The notes below the pieces were generated by a model. The model saw only the letters and a program-made list of their open reading frames with translations. It searched no databases and was not told the DNA's origin. A stretch of 64,000 nt of DNA from positions 162,765,189 to 162,829,188 of the forward strand of contig NC_135500.1 in the NCBI RefSeq assembly GCF_052857255.1, written 5' to 3'. This document shows positions 49,556 through 59,760 of the stretch, in pieces. Position 1 is the stretch's first letter. Every line of letters begins with the position of its first letter. The DNA comes from Amblyomma americanum (taxonomy: Eukaryota; Arthropoda; Arachnida; Ixodida; Ixodidae). The position numbers and the translations under genes are program-made.

Positions 49556-50565
49556 AGAGGGGTATGAATATCCGAAATTTTCGAATAGCGAATCGGGTGT
49601 CCTCTTGAACCCTCGGTTCGAAGTGAATCGAAGTTGCTGTCAAATTCTCAAATAGTTTTCGAATAATTGGCACGAAGTTCAAATACGGTACGCCGTAGTT
49701 TTCTTGGACGACTGCAAAAAAAAATAGGGCCCACTCCAATACAGTACATCATGGTGCCGTGATCAGTTTGCGAGGGAGGGAGCGTAAAGCGTCGCTACGC
49801 GGTCTATTCTTGCTGGAGCGTTCGTAATGATTATTAATGCATGGCGTTCCAGGCGAGCCTCAAAAAGGTTTAGCAAACCCTGCTCTGATGCCCTGTCACC
49901 GAGGTCATAGCTCGTATAAGTAGCTGTACGTAGTCCGTCTCGTGTAAGCAGATGTGCCGCTAGTTTATTCACTCCCGTCATCAGTACCAAAAGTTAATTT
50001 TGCTGGCCCGAAAGACGCGGGTTCGATCCCGGCCGCGGCGTTAGAATTTCGATGGAGGCGAAATTCTAGAGGCCCTTGTACTGTGCGATGTCAGTGCACG
50101 TTAAAGAACCCCAGGTGGTCGAAATTCCCGGAGCCCTTCACTACGGCGTCCCTCATAGCCTGAGTCTCTTTGGGACGTTAAGCCTTCATAAACCAAACCA
50201 AACCAAAAGTTAATTTTCTTGTACGTATGACAAGACGATCACATAGGTGAAATGCTGACTTCGTGATGCGTAGCCTACACTCAAGTAGAGAACAGTATTG
50301 CGCATTTTGACAGATTTACCTATAACTCCGTAAGGTATAGTACTGCACTGCTGAGCTAGCGCCTCGCTGCTTCATGCGGTTGATCGTTTCGAAAAAATAT
50401 TAGCACAAGAAGCGAATTTTTTATTCTTATGCGATTTGGTTCGATTACTATTCGATTCGTATTGAATTCGATGCCCAGCTACAGTATTCATATTAAGTTC
50501 TGTAGGAAAGCTGCACTATTCGTATTTGATTCGGTTTCATACAAGTGCCATCCACACACCCCTAT
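49556..50565. mobile_element. hAT-like MITE, 1.0 kb, with nested SINE
   Basis: Bounded by an exact 8-bp duplication AAGATATT (49548-49555 and 50566-50573), the length expected for hAT elements. Inverted ends AGAGGGGTATG and ATAGGGGTGTG agree at 9 of 11 positions. Subterminal regions are rich in TTCGAAT-type motifs (GAATATCCG, TTCGAATAG, CGAATCG on the left; TATTCGATTCG, TATTCG on the right). No transposase is encoded. A 5'-truncated SINE occupies 50002-50201, so about 800 bp is the MITE itself. Confidence 0.8.
50002..50201 (+). mobile_element. SINE (Ruka-like), 5'-truncated, nested in MITE
   Basis: Bounded by ACCAAAAGTTAATTTT (49986-50001 and 50202-50217), a 16-bp repeat of which part may belong to the ACC-rich tail. 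It starts in the anticodon-loop region (GCTGGCCCGAAAGACGCG) with an intact B box GGGTTCGATCCC, then the standard body and CATAAACCAAACC tail. The A box is missing. It inserted after the MITE did. Confidence 0.87.
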
Positions 50566-50573
50566 AAGATATT

Positions 50574-51744
50574 AATCGGCTCATCAGCCGGCCGTCTCAT
50601 CGATCACTGCGGTCGCCGACTCAGTCACCAATGTGCGCACAATTGATCAATCGATCGATCGATCGATCGATTGATTGATTGATTGATTGATTGATAACGG
50701 CGCTAACATCCTTCTTCCAATCATCACTGCTGTCATTTTGTAACCATCTTTACCCCTAATTGCAGTCTCCCCACGAGCTTTTTATCCACGAGCGTTTCTT
50801 CGTGGCCTCCAGAACGAAAGTCAGCGGTTTCATCAACGCCCCCTCATTGTTCGCGACAACAGCGACCAATCGCCGGCGCGTCTTATTGCATCAGCCCCTC
50901 TGTGCCCTCAGCTCCCTTCGCCTCATCCGAACTGAAGAAGCTGATACACGCCACCAAAGGGCCGAGCAGGCGCCTGTCGCTCGCACTCCGGAGATTATCT
51001 CGAGTCCTTGCTAGCGGATTAAATTCGCGGAAGCGTGTGTGGCAAAATTAGCGCCGCAGGGCAAAGAACAGGAGTTTGGGGAGAAGATGGTGGAGGAATG
51101 GCAGGAAGAACAGCGCAATCGTGCCCCGTGCGACTCTGTGTACTTCACGCATCCCGACTCGCTCAACTCCTCTGTCGGTTGATTGCTGCAATATCACTTT
51201 TCTCGTCCAGTAGCGCTCTCGTCGTCTATGCAGTGCAGGTGCTCTCAACTTTTAAGCGTTTCGTCAAAATTTTTCCGCCGGTATAAAAAGGAGAATGCAT
51301 TTTAACGACTATGTTTTCACCTCTCTTTGCGTGCAGATTGTTGTCCTTCCGTCCGTCCGTCAGTCGATCCGTCCGTCTGTCCGTCCATCACACCACGTGG
51401 AAATTCGAGCAAGTACAACGCACGCGGTAAGGTACCGGTTTGAGCGGGTTTCGAGCCCACACCTTTTAGGTGTCATTTTTGGTAGCTGCAGTCCGGCGCG
51501 CTGAAGCCGTTTGCGCAGACGTGAGCCGACTGTGCTGTTGCTCCTGCCACGTGACTGCTACTGCTGTGATCGAACAATAGAGAGTATTAAAGTTCACGGT
51601 CCTGTCGACTGGATCCAACTAGGCCATTATCACTGCCGCATGCAGACGGGAGAGAGTTGATAGAAAAAGTTGGGCTGAGGCTTAGCTAAAGTGTTCAGCC
51701 TGGATATCTCGAAGCGAAAAGCTTCGTGGCGATGCTCGTGGTTT
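50574..51744. other. No supported gene; ATCG/ATTG tract at 50650-50695
   Basis: (ATCG)n passes into (ATTG)n. A CCGTCCGT-rich tract lies at 51345-51385. Frames in 50760-51290 have no recognised domain. Confidence 0.55.
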
Positions 51745-52090
51745 AGCTTAAGGTTTCACACATAGGGTTACAATTGTCTTGTCGTCGTTTAGCGATACGC
51801 TCCTCTCGTTGCTCGGGTGTTTCGGTTGATCGCTTAGCTCTGGCCATTTCATTCTTTCATCGAAACCGCTCGGCGTCTCCCGAAGTACAGTCTTCGCTCA
51901 CCTGGCCACCCTCAATTGACGCAGCCAAACGGCGCAATTCAGCGTCATTTTGCCGCCGTTTAGTAAGGCCTGTCTCTCGTGATTGTGGCGTTTCAGCCGC
52001 TTGTCTAGCCTTGCACTTTTCATATCTTCGCTGCTTTTGAGCCAACTCCCACGCTACCACTTCTGGGTCTTCTTCTCCTTCTTCCGTGGC
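51745..52090 (-). pseudogene. STPR-like (23-residue repeat) protein fragment
   Basis: The minus frame reads ATEEGEEDPEVVAWELAQKQ, RRYEKCKARQAAETPQSRE, TGLTKRRQNDAELRRLAAS, IEGGQVSEDCTSGDAERFR, a TGA (51857-51859), then in the same frame MARAKRSTETPEQREERIAK, RRQDN. The AETPxxRE...KRRQ pattern matches score-and-three peptide (STPR) repeats, basic DNA-binding 23-residue units seen in FMBP-1-like proteins and in many tick and invertebrate gene models. The TGA argues for a pseudogene. Alternatively, CAGGTGAGC at 51897-51904 (minus) is a strong donor that would end an exon before it. First ATG at 52060. Confidence 0.45.
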
Positions 52091-52163
52091 GAAAGGTCAG
52101 ACGACGGAGCCAGCGCGCGGTGGCTACGACGGCTGCGGCAGCAGCGAGCACCTGCGCTCCGCG

Positions 52164-52191
52164 TGACGTCACTCGGTTTCGCGCATGCGCA
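52164..52191. promoter_or_regulatory. CRE and NRF1-like promoter motifs
   Basis: A perfect CRE palindrome TGACGTCA (52164-52171) and a full NRF1-type GCGCATGCGCA (52181-52191) lie 10 bp apart in GC-rich DNA, about 105 bp upstream of the STPR-like ATG on the minus strand. The pairing is typical of CpG-type housekeeping promoters in animals. Activity and direction are inferred. Confidence 0.5.
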
Positions 52192-53228
52192 GCTGTGGCA
52201 AATCTGTAGTGTGGCTCACGCGAAGCCCGGGGTTGACGAGCCCAGTGAAGCTTTTCGCTTCAATAGATGCCAAAGAAAAGATAGAAAGGAACGATTGGAA
52301 GAAAAGGCGCTTCGCAGTAACCACGACCGCCCAAGTGATTGCTGCAATTTTAGATGCCCCCAACGCCCCCCATGTCACCTGGCATGCAAGACTTAGAAGT
52401 CTGTGCAAAGAGCACTTGTTCATGTAATAGTTAGCTTAGTGAGGCACTAAAAACAACAGCGCTGCTATAAACTAGAGTTAATTTCTTAGGGAGCCAGGCA
52501 CATGCAAGGAGGAAAAGGAAGATTTAAATGAAAGACGTCGTAAGTGAGATGAGTTTTATCCGTCTATGAGTGCAGGCCTGCTTTCCTCCGGTCAGCGCTT
52601 TGAGCACCTTCTTGTGTCAACGTATCTGGATGCAACCGGACACCTGCCTGATCAGCTGGCGCTGCTTCATCTGCTCTGGGACGAATGTGGGACGCTTGTT
52701 TCCTATGTCATATGTTATCAGTGCCCGTGTCGTTTTCGTTTCCCTCCTCGCTTCTAATACACTTTTCCTGTACGTGTGGCGATGTTCTCTTTTCGGAGCT
52801 CCTGGGTGGGCCTGGGTCCATTAACGCCGTCACAATCTGGCGAGCCTGCCCGGATCCGCCAGCGAGCGGGCAGATGCGTTTTCACACACGCAGCCGAGAG
52901 CATTGGAGATTAAATCACTAGACAGGTTCGAAGTGCTGCTAAACATGGAAAGAAACAACTAGAAGGCGACTGGGAAGAAGCGCGAGAGACTTTGCGAGGA
53001 TCACCTACCGACGAATCAGATTCTGAGAGAGAACTCTATGATCGAGAGCGGCGGCTGAAGCAGGCAGGATGATCTGTCTTGGAGCTCCAAAAGCGCGGGA
53101 TGGCGCAGAACGGAAGCACTTTGACTCATGGCAGTGTAGATCATAGGGTGGCTGGAGTTGAGTCGGGCTTTCTAAATAACCGGACGGCCTCGTCGCTAAC
53201 GCAGCACTGGGGAAACTCCTAAGGTCTT
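52192..53228. other. No supported gene
   Basis: A plus frame at 52185-52427 (80 codons) follows the promoter-like motifs but has no recognised domain. The rest holds short frames only. Confidence 0.5.
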
Positions 53229-54208
53229 AGCAGTGTTGTAGGCGTTACCGAAAAAAGTAACTAAATACGTTACTAGTTGCGCTAAAAAAAGGAACGCGTT
53301 ACCGCCCTACATTAGCTACAAAAAAAAGGGTAACGTGTTACCGTTACCGTTACAGAAAAAAGTACCGCACGTTACTTTGCCGTCATTCCATCGCCGTAAA
53401 TTTTAATCAGTGCGTCTTCGCTGCAAGAACTCACGATAACAGTTTTATAAAGCTAATATTTCACGTAAAACATTTAGCCCAAACAACAATTTTACCTAAA
53501 ATCGTGATTTAGCGTGAATATTTTAGACAAATGTGCAGGAGCTTAGGAATGTTATAGTGGCCTAAGGTTGCCTGTAGAGTTACATGTGATGGCTTCTAAC
53601 TCTGTGGCACATGGTGAAGCCATTTTCTGAAAGTGACTTTATACCCAAAATGATTACTCATCATCAATTCTAACTTCACGAAGAAAACATCGCTGAACTC
53701 TCAACAAATATACAATAATTCTGAAAAATGTGACGTTGCAAAATGCTCGGCATGCTTCCACTCTTTAGAGAGTTGGGTGTTTGAGTGATGTGGGAAGGGG
53801 ATGTAGGTGAAAGCAAGCGTGTGAATGCATATGCATGCATGTGTTTCGTGCACTATGGGTATTCTGTCTTTCTCTTTTAGTTTGGTGCGTCGCCAAGGGA
53901 ATGTATTTTCTAGCATGCATGCGAGCCGTCACAAGGGTCGTTGAGAGCATCTGTACATTATGTTCATTTCTAACATCACTTTAGGTGCTCCGCTCTTTTT
54001 TTTTTATCTAAACAAACTGGGCGCAGAGGAGCACAATTGGAATAAAATGTAACTAGTAACGTGACACCTCACGTTACCGAAAGAGGTTAACATAAGTGCG
54101 TGACGCGCTACAGTTCCGAAATCATAACGAGTACATTACTAAGTTACCGAAAATGGTCACGCGTTACCGGTAACGCCGTTACTTGTAACGCGTTACGCCA
54201 ACACTGCT
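53229..54208. mobile_element. MITE, about 0.98 kb, GTAAC/GTTAC-rich inverted ends
   Basis: Starts AGCAGTGTTG and ends CAACACTGCT, perfect 10-bp inverted termini. Inside these, each flank has about 150-180 bp dense in GTTACC, GTAACG and ACGCGTTAC strings, so the flanks are complementary at many points. The centre (53380-54000) is AT-rich and non-coding. No transposase. No convincing target-site duplication was found, so the superfamily (hAT suspected from the CAGTGTTG end) is unproven. Confidence 0.7.
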
Positions 54209-54422
54209 TGAGAGTACTGAAATAGCACAGGCCGTGTTGAAGGAGGAGGCTACTAATAACCTTATCAACAAGAGCTGAGTGAGGAATGTCTTGACAGTGC
54301 TATAATGCTGGCTCACGTTAATTCCGAACGTGACCGAGGGCTCAAACAGCACATGTTTTCAGCAAAACCGGTGCTCACGGCCATACAAAAGAGAAACACT
54401 CAAATACGTGGCTCATGTAAAA

Positions 54423-54746
54423 CATTCTCGGACAAAAAATTTTGAAAATTGAAAAATTCTAAGACACTGTTATGGAATTATTAAAGGTAAGGGTCAATTC
54501 TTCTGATATGTAGCAAAATCTTTTGAAGTGCTTCCATCGATCGCATAGCCCAGTTAAGACTGCCATAGAAAACCAGTCGGAAACGCTTTGGACGATAGCA
54601 GAGACGACAATAGAAAAAAATACAAGACTGCCGTCGGATGATCTGCAGATGTATTGGTTGTTATAGCGAAATCTCACATTACATGAAAAAATTGCGTTCA
54701 TAAAGGGCTTCTCGATCACAAATGTTTTTGTCCATAATTCTTGGGT
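54423..54746 (-). mobile_element. MITE-like dispersed repeat, copy C
   Basis: Best-preserved of three copies (others 3487-3812 and 29490-32260). Ends CATTCTCGGACAAAAA and the complement of TTTTTGTCCATAATTCTTGG form degenerate inverted repeats. ATGTAAAA (54415-54422) and ATGTAAAT (54747-54754) are a likely 8-bp target-site duplication with one difference, as for hAT elements. A 105-codon minus frame (54459-54776) extends through most of it, but the frame is broken in the other copies and has no recognised domain. Confidence 0.62.
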
Positions 54747-54754
54747 ATGTAAAT

Positions 54755-55099
54755 GCCAGAGGGAGCATTTGTGCACTACTCATGAGGAAACAGAGGCAGA
54801 AAAAGTGCTGAGAACACAGATTTCGACTTTACGGATGGAAAAACGAATAATCCCTGGTCTACCATTTGTCTGCAGTTGCCCCAAAACCTTGTCTACAGCT
54901 ACAGTGGAATGGAAGATGGAAGCCCGAATCGACAGTGCCTAACAGTGAGGGGAGCTTTCAGGAAAGTCGAGAAGAGTGTCGCACGTTAGATATAGTGACA
55001 GTGACCTGTATATCTATAGTGAGGGCCGCTGAGAGAAAAGTGTGCGATAGTGTAATATTAGGGAAGACGTCTCTCCTCACGCGCATAGATACAGATTCG
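54755..55099. other. No supported gene
   Basis: Unique sequence up to the LINE target site; short frames only. Confidence 0.6.
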
Positions 55100-55108
55100 C
55101 TAGAGGAC

Positions 55109-56361
55109 GCTTTCTTTTCCCGCTCCCCTACCTGAAACTCCAGGGCACACAAATCTCCACCCTGGATGTCATGATCCGAACAGCATTTAAGAGAGCACTA
55201 CACCTACCCCTAAATACCTCAACCGAAAAACTCCCTCAGCTAGGCCTACACAACACGATAGGTGAGCTTATCGAGGCCCACCGACAGACACAATACATAC
55301 GTCTCGCGAGAACCACCACCGGCAGACACATCCTACACACCCTCGGCATCAGGATACCAGCCACGGATCCCACACAGCTCCCGGTCCCCCACCACATGCA
55401 CCGCGAACTACTTATCAAACCTCTCCCCAAAAACATGCACCCCACCTACCACGAACCCCGCCGCAGAGCCCGCGCACGGGCGCTTCACAAACACTATGGC
55501 ATGGAACCGGATGCCGTGTGGGTGGATGCCGCATGCACAGGCGAGGACGCGGTTTTAGCCATCATGAACCCCTCCCTACAACCGATTGCCACCCTTCACG
55601 TATCCAACACTGCCACTTCGGAGGAGGCTGAAGAGGCCGCTATTGTCCTAGTCATCACGCGTACAGAGGCCCGGTATATACTATTGGACTCTAAAACTGC
55701 CATACTAAATTTCGCCCGCGGGAGAGTACACGTCCCTGCATTTCGCATATTGAACTCCCTCGCCGCACACCCGCCCCGCCACATGGAGCTCATATTGGTG
55801 CCTGCCCACTCCGTGAATCCCGGAAACGAGGCTGCCAACGCTTTAGCCCGAGGTTCTCTCAACCGGGCCCCGGCGGCCTCCGATCTGGGGTTCTCATGGG
55901 AGCGGATGCATTCCTTCAGTGAACTGGCGCAGGCCTGCAAAGCCGAGCGTCGGCTGTACCCCCCACCCCATCCCTCCCTCGACAATTATCACCACACACT
56001 TTGGAGGCGGCTCCAAACACGCACCTTACCCTCCCCTTATATACGCTCGCGCTATCACCAAGTCCACACAAACCCCTCCTGTACCCTCTGCCACCACCCC
56101 AAACCCACTCTCGATCATATCCTTTTCCTCTGCCCGGCGGATCCTCCCCCGCGGGGCCTGGAGCACCTTACCACTTGGGAGGCTTGGGAGACCCTACTGC
56201 GCGCCGAGGACCCGTTCAAGCAAGCCATCGCCACAGGCCGGGCTGCCAGCGTCATGAGCCTCCGGGACATGAACGTTTGAGAGCAGTGGGGCTGTGCGGG
56301 GGCCCAAGGACCGGCGCGTCCTAAACTCCCCTGTGTGTAATAAAGTTTCCACTACCACCAC
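55109..56361 (+). mobile_element. 5'-truncated RNase H LINE, apparently recent
   Basis: 1,253 bp bounded by an exact 9-bp duplication CTAGAGGAC (55100-55108 and 56362-56370). It holds the C-terminal part of the LINE ORF with no disabling changes, a 60-bp UTR, the polyadenylation signal AATAAA (56339-56344) and a short ACTACCACCACC tail. The open frame and perfect duplication point to a young insertion. It differs from the RNase H LINE at 29.7-32.1 kb in sequence and UTR. Confidence 0.88.
55111..56280 (+). CDS. LINE polyprotein C-terminus: RNase H and CCHC knuckle
   Basis: The frame is open from the truncated 5' end (FLFPLPYLKLQGTQISTLDV precedes the first ATG at 55171) to TGA at 56278-56280. 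Counting from that ATG (369 residues): a post-RT linker 1-110, then RNase H at about 115-235 with D119 (WVDAACTG), E154 or E155 (SEEAEEAA), D173 (LLDSKTA) and H213 (VPAHSVNPGNEAANALAR). The last acidic position is Asn223 where Asp is usual. A zinc-knuckle-like C304-x2-C307-x8-H316-x4-C321 follows. RNase H removes the RNA template during LINE reverse transcription; this piece lacks endonuclease and RT. It has no promoter of its own. Confidence 0.85.
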   Translation, partial: FLFPLPYLKLQGTQISTLDVMIRTAFKRALHLPLNTSTEKLPQLGLHNTIGELIEAHRQTQYIRLARTTTGRHILHTLGIRIPATDPTQLPVPHHMHRELLIKPLPKNMHPTYHEPRRRARARALHKHYGMEPDAVWVDAACTGEDAVLAIMNPSLQPIATLHVSNTATSEEAEEAAIVLVITRTEARYILLDSKTAILNFARGRVHVPAFRILNSLAAHPPRHMELILVPAHSVNPGNEAANALARGSLNRAPAASDLGFSWERMHSFSELAQACKAERRLYPPPHPSLDNYHHTLWRRLQTRTLPSPYIRSRYHQVHTNPSCTLCHHPKPTLDHILFLCPADPPPRGLEHLTTWEAWETLLRAEDPFKQAIATGRAASVMSLRDMNV

Positions 56362-56370
56362 CTAGAGGAC

Positions 56371-57635
56371 CAGAAGAAAAAGAAGATGAAAAAAAGGTTG
56401 TTCCTTGTTATTTCGTTCGTTTTTGCTGTTGACCTTGTTGTCACTGTAATTTTTGTCTTTGTTTTTAGTTTCGCTTTCGGCTTATTAGTATTCTGACTGC
56501 TTTCGCTTCGCTTGTTCGACAATACTTCTGGTACGAATGATTTACACTGCTCTTGCTAAAAATATTATCAATATGACAACGATAGCGGTGCTTCAAATGT
56601 AAGCAAAAAGAAGAGATATTCATGGGCTTGCAAGCCTTCGTGTGCCGGCTGTTTTCAAAGCGATGATGCGATAAGCCATGTGCCTCAGTTTGGTGTTATG
56701 CATATGCCTTTTTTAATATAAAATGAGCAGTTGGTAAAGCGGCCATGTATCGTGTTCGTTCTTGGGCTGTGTTATTTTCGGCGCTGTTTTTTTGCATCAT
56801 GTATCAACTCGCCAAATAACCCGTCATTTTGGAGGATCAGAACTACAAGAGAAACAGCACTGTAATAGACTGGATAGTGAAAGAACAATGCTATCGAATT
56901 TCACCCCGTCAATCAAATTTTTCTCCACCCATTTTTTTAACTATTTCTTGTAACCGAAAACTGACTTGCCCTCCCCAAAGGCTATGTGAAGCAATCGCCA
57001 TTTCCTCCACTTTCGCAAATTTTCCAATTAATTAAATCCTTAAATTCCCATCCACAGCAATTTAAAGATTTTCTATCTGTCGATAAGCAATTTTGCTTTT
57101 CGCCCTTCTACCGTTTCTTCGTTTAAAGTCGTCGTTGCCAAAGTAGACGCTCAAGTTTGTTCCGTGCTCCTACGCTTAGCTTTCCCCTCCTGGAACGGGC
57201 TCGCTTAACGAGAAACCTCACAGCTCTGGTTTTCTTTACCGGAACAGCGTTTTCTCCGCAATGCCGCCTTCCTCATCTTTCATTCCGCAGCGGTTTTGTT
57301 GTCAACGCCAAGACACACACGCGCAAAGAAGGAAGCGCGGCAATCCACGTATACTTAACCAGGGTCGTAAATTATGCAACGCGCAGAAGCCGATTCCCGG
57401 AACGCCGGCTGCCGCTCGTGCAGCGCTGTTCTCTCTCCTGGCGCGTCAAACTTCTTCCGCTTCGCCAGGCGACGGTGACGCAAAGCGCGCAGCTGACACT
57501 GCGCACCACTTTCAAACCACGCTGCTCAGACACTCGCTCAGTTTCGTGCAGTGCTACGCTGAGACTAAGACAACGTTTACAACAATAGCTGTGCAGGCAC
57601 CCGCACAGCAGGAGACCGTGCAGGAGACCGCAGTC
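56371..57635. other. No supported gene
   Basis: AT-rich to 57120, then GC-richer with frames on both strands to 57640 (up to 143 codons), none recognised. Confidence 0.55.
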
Positions 57636-57850
57636 GTGGCCTAGTGGCCTGGACGTCCGCTTCGGCTGCGGGAAGTGACAGGTTCGAAACCCACCGCCGG
57701 ACACCCACCAGTAAAAATGGGTACCAGCCACCCCCGGCCCGGCGCCCGGCTTGTTCAGGGGAGGAGGAGCTTGGAGGAGGCTCCGCAAACCCCGCTGCGC
57801 CCCTTCGGGGGCAAACCCAGTTTCGACAACTCAGCCTGCAAAGGTTGTCC
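57636..57850 (+). mobile_element. tRNA-derived SINE, family 3
   Basis: Head GTCGTGGCCTAGTGGCCTGG (A box) and AGGTTCGAAACCCACC (B box), then ACCCACCAGTAAAAATGGG, TACCAGCCACCCCCGGCCC, GGCGCCCGGCTTG and a GGAGGAGGAGCTTGG segment. The block after the head is homologous to the inverted copy at 58062-58165. The head suggests a class II (Leu/Ser-type) tRNA ancestor, which is inference. Confidence 0.7.
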
Positions 57851-58061
57851 ATGTTTCACTCCCAAGTGAAGAGTTCGAATCAAGGCTCGTACGCTGTAAC
57901 CAGCGTGAAGTTCAACACTGCGCTAAGCGAGCCTTCGTCAGAAGCGATTCAGAGTATCACTGCGGTCCTGGGCAAGTCCGGTTTTTCCGGCTGTCCAACT
58001 TTGTGTTTTTTCTCAAGGTGGGAACAAGGACCAATTTCCCAAGCATTTAGCCCTAAAGAAG
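57851..58061. other. Spacer between inverted SINEs, possibly 3' part of the second
   Basis: On the minus strand it continues from the family-3 SINE copy to its right. Part of it may be that SINE's 3' body, but there is no second copy to define the end. Confidence 0.4.
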
Positions 58062-58165
58062 CCGAGCACCAGGCAGGTGAGGGTTGTACCCACTTCATCA
58101 CCGGTGGGTATCCGGGAGCACTGGGGATCGAACCCCGCACCTCCCGCATGCGAGGCGGATGCTCA
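58062..58165 (-). mobile_element. tRNA-derived SINE, family 3, inverted copy
   Basis: Minus-strand GAGCATCCGCCTCGCATGCG (anticodon-arm region) and B box GGGGTTCGATCCCC, then ATACCCACCGGTGATGAAGT, GGGTACAACC and CTGGTGCTCGGCTTC, homologous to the family-3 body at 57700-57760. The A-box portion is poor or absent. It is inverted relative to its neighbour at about 210 bp distance. Confidence 0.62.
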
Positions 58166-58196
58166 AACACAAGGTGCAGGGTCCTTTCATCATTTT

Positions 58197-58225
58197 CTAG
58201 CGCGACAGCGTTAAAAGCCCCAATA
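58197..58225 (-). repeat. Family-2 SINE terminal motif, isolated
   Basis: Minus-strand GGGGCTTTTAACGCTGTCGC, then GCTA, matches the terminal near-palindrome of the family-2 repeats (TTTAACGCTATCGYGTTAA at 12060-12079 and in the copy at 43534). Only the terminal motif is present. Confidence 0.5.
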
Positions 58226-58227
58226 CG

Positions 58228-58305
58228 CAGAAAATCCGGGAGTGGCATTTGCGCTGCAGTGGGCGTAATCAAGCTGACGACGTTGATGATGACGACTGCC
58301 TCTAA
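58228..58305 (+). mobile_element. RTE-type LINE 3' fragment
   Basis: CCGGGAGTGGCATTTGCGCT, GCAGTGGGCGTAATCAAGCT, then GACGACGTTGATGATGACGA: the last part of the RTE C-terminus, stop and (GAT)n-like tail, as at 49138-49289. Confidence 0.62.
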
Positions 58306-58829
58306 GGTTATGATATGCCCGTTTACTGCATTCACTATAAACTTCATTAATCGAGTTTAATTAATTAGACACCTGACGGGAAAAAAATTATCATCTCACT
58401 TTGTGTTCCCGTTGCCGCATAACTTATAGGCAGAGGTCGAACTCTGCTCTGTGAGGCAGCATATGTGTCTGATATGCTGATATACCGGGACTTCATTGCT
58501 CACTTGAAAAGGCAGCAGCATTCGAATCCATAGCCATTGGACATCTTCACAGTATTTTGTGACAGACGCCTGTGTGAGACGCTTTCTTTTCAGCGGAACG
58601 AAACAATTTCTGTGAACTTAGTTCTCAGTGCCCGTCAGACAACGCCAGGAGATCGAAATTAATCCGGAGCTCATCGTTACAGTCTGGTTCAAAGCCTAGT
58701 ATGGAAGCTCGCGAGTAATTGTCTATTAATAAGTTATTTGCCTGCCACAGCTACTGAATACTAAATACATATAAATGGTACAGGCCTCCGTATGTAAGTA
58801 ATTATTTATTCCTTCCTTTGATTACGTAT
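58306..58829. other. No supported gene
   Basis: Short frames; may include the 3' UTR of the LINE to the right. Confidence 0.5.
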
Positions 58830-59760
58830 GACTTTACCAACAACTCCAGTGTGTCATTTTAGTACAATAATCGCAGGCAGAAGAAAAATTCACACACACT
58901 AAAGATTGCAGCACAATCACCATACAGCTGAACATACAAACAAACAAAAGCATGATTGTCACAAAGATGAAGCAAAAGGGACGTTGCGGACAGTTCTCCC
59001 TGGGGAAACCAATCCCATGCATTTCTGCGTTTCGGGAAGAATTTCGTTTTTAATGCGTGGGTTCTGCATTTGATTTCCTTCCATTTCAAAGCGTGATCCT
59101 TTCTTGCTGATATGTATTCAGGTTGAAAGAAATATTGGTTACGATCTATACCGGTTTTGAAATGAATTATGTTATGCAAAATTTTCCTAAATTTACCCCT
59201 AGTAGTAACAGTTCTTCAGCTATTAAATAAAAACACTTGTCATTCCAGCGTTGTAGGACATGCTTTCGCAGTTATGTAATTGACGCGCCTGTGCCAAGTT
59301 AGTTCAGTGATTAAGTAAACTCTGAGATGTTTGTATTCAGTGAGGGACAATAAATTAACAGTGCTAATGATACATACAAAACTATGAAGTCCCCTTTTCT
59401 TTGTGAAACACACGTGAACACATTTCTGGAGATCAATATGCATGCTCCATTTACTACAGAAGTCTGCGGTATTATTTAGGCCCCACTTTAAAGCGCTACA
59501 GGGACCAAAATGAGTAACATTTCGGTATAAAACACAATCATCGGCGAACAGCGTGAATGAAGACGATATTCCAGAAAAAAAAATGTCATTTACAACAAAA
59601 ACAGCCCCAGCTATAATCGACTCCGGCGGAACGCCTGAGGTAACAACAACTTTCGATGAGATCTCAACTAACTTTTTCCAACACTTTTCTTAAATAAAGG
59701 TGCGTTTTGATCCAAGATATTACTTTACCGTTAATCATTGCTACTCTTAAGTATGCAGTG
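58830..59760 (-). pseudogene. Decayed CR1/Jockey-like LINE reverse transcriptase
   Basis: Minus-strand blocks lie in the expected order over several frames: INGKVISWIKTHLYLRKVL; SGVPPESIIAGAVFVVNDIF (normally SGVPQGSVLGPLLF); ISSSFTLFADDCVLYRN with the catalytic FADD intact (about 59544-59555); LNNTADFCSKWSMHIDLQKC; YKHLRVYLITELTWHRRVNY; and the C-terminal HALKWKEIKCRTHALKTKFF, PKRRNAWDWFP. The order and the last block are typical of CR1/Jockey-group LINEs. Stops and shifts separate the blocks. No RNase H follows. Ends are not defined by a target-site duplication. Confidence 0.75.
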
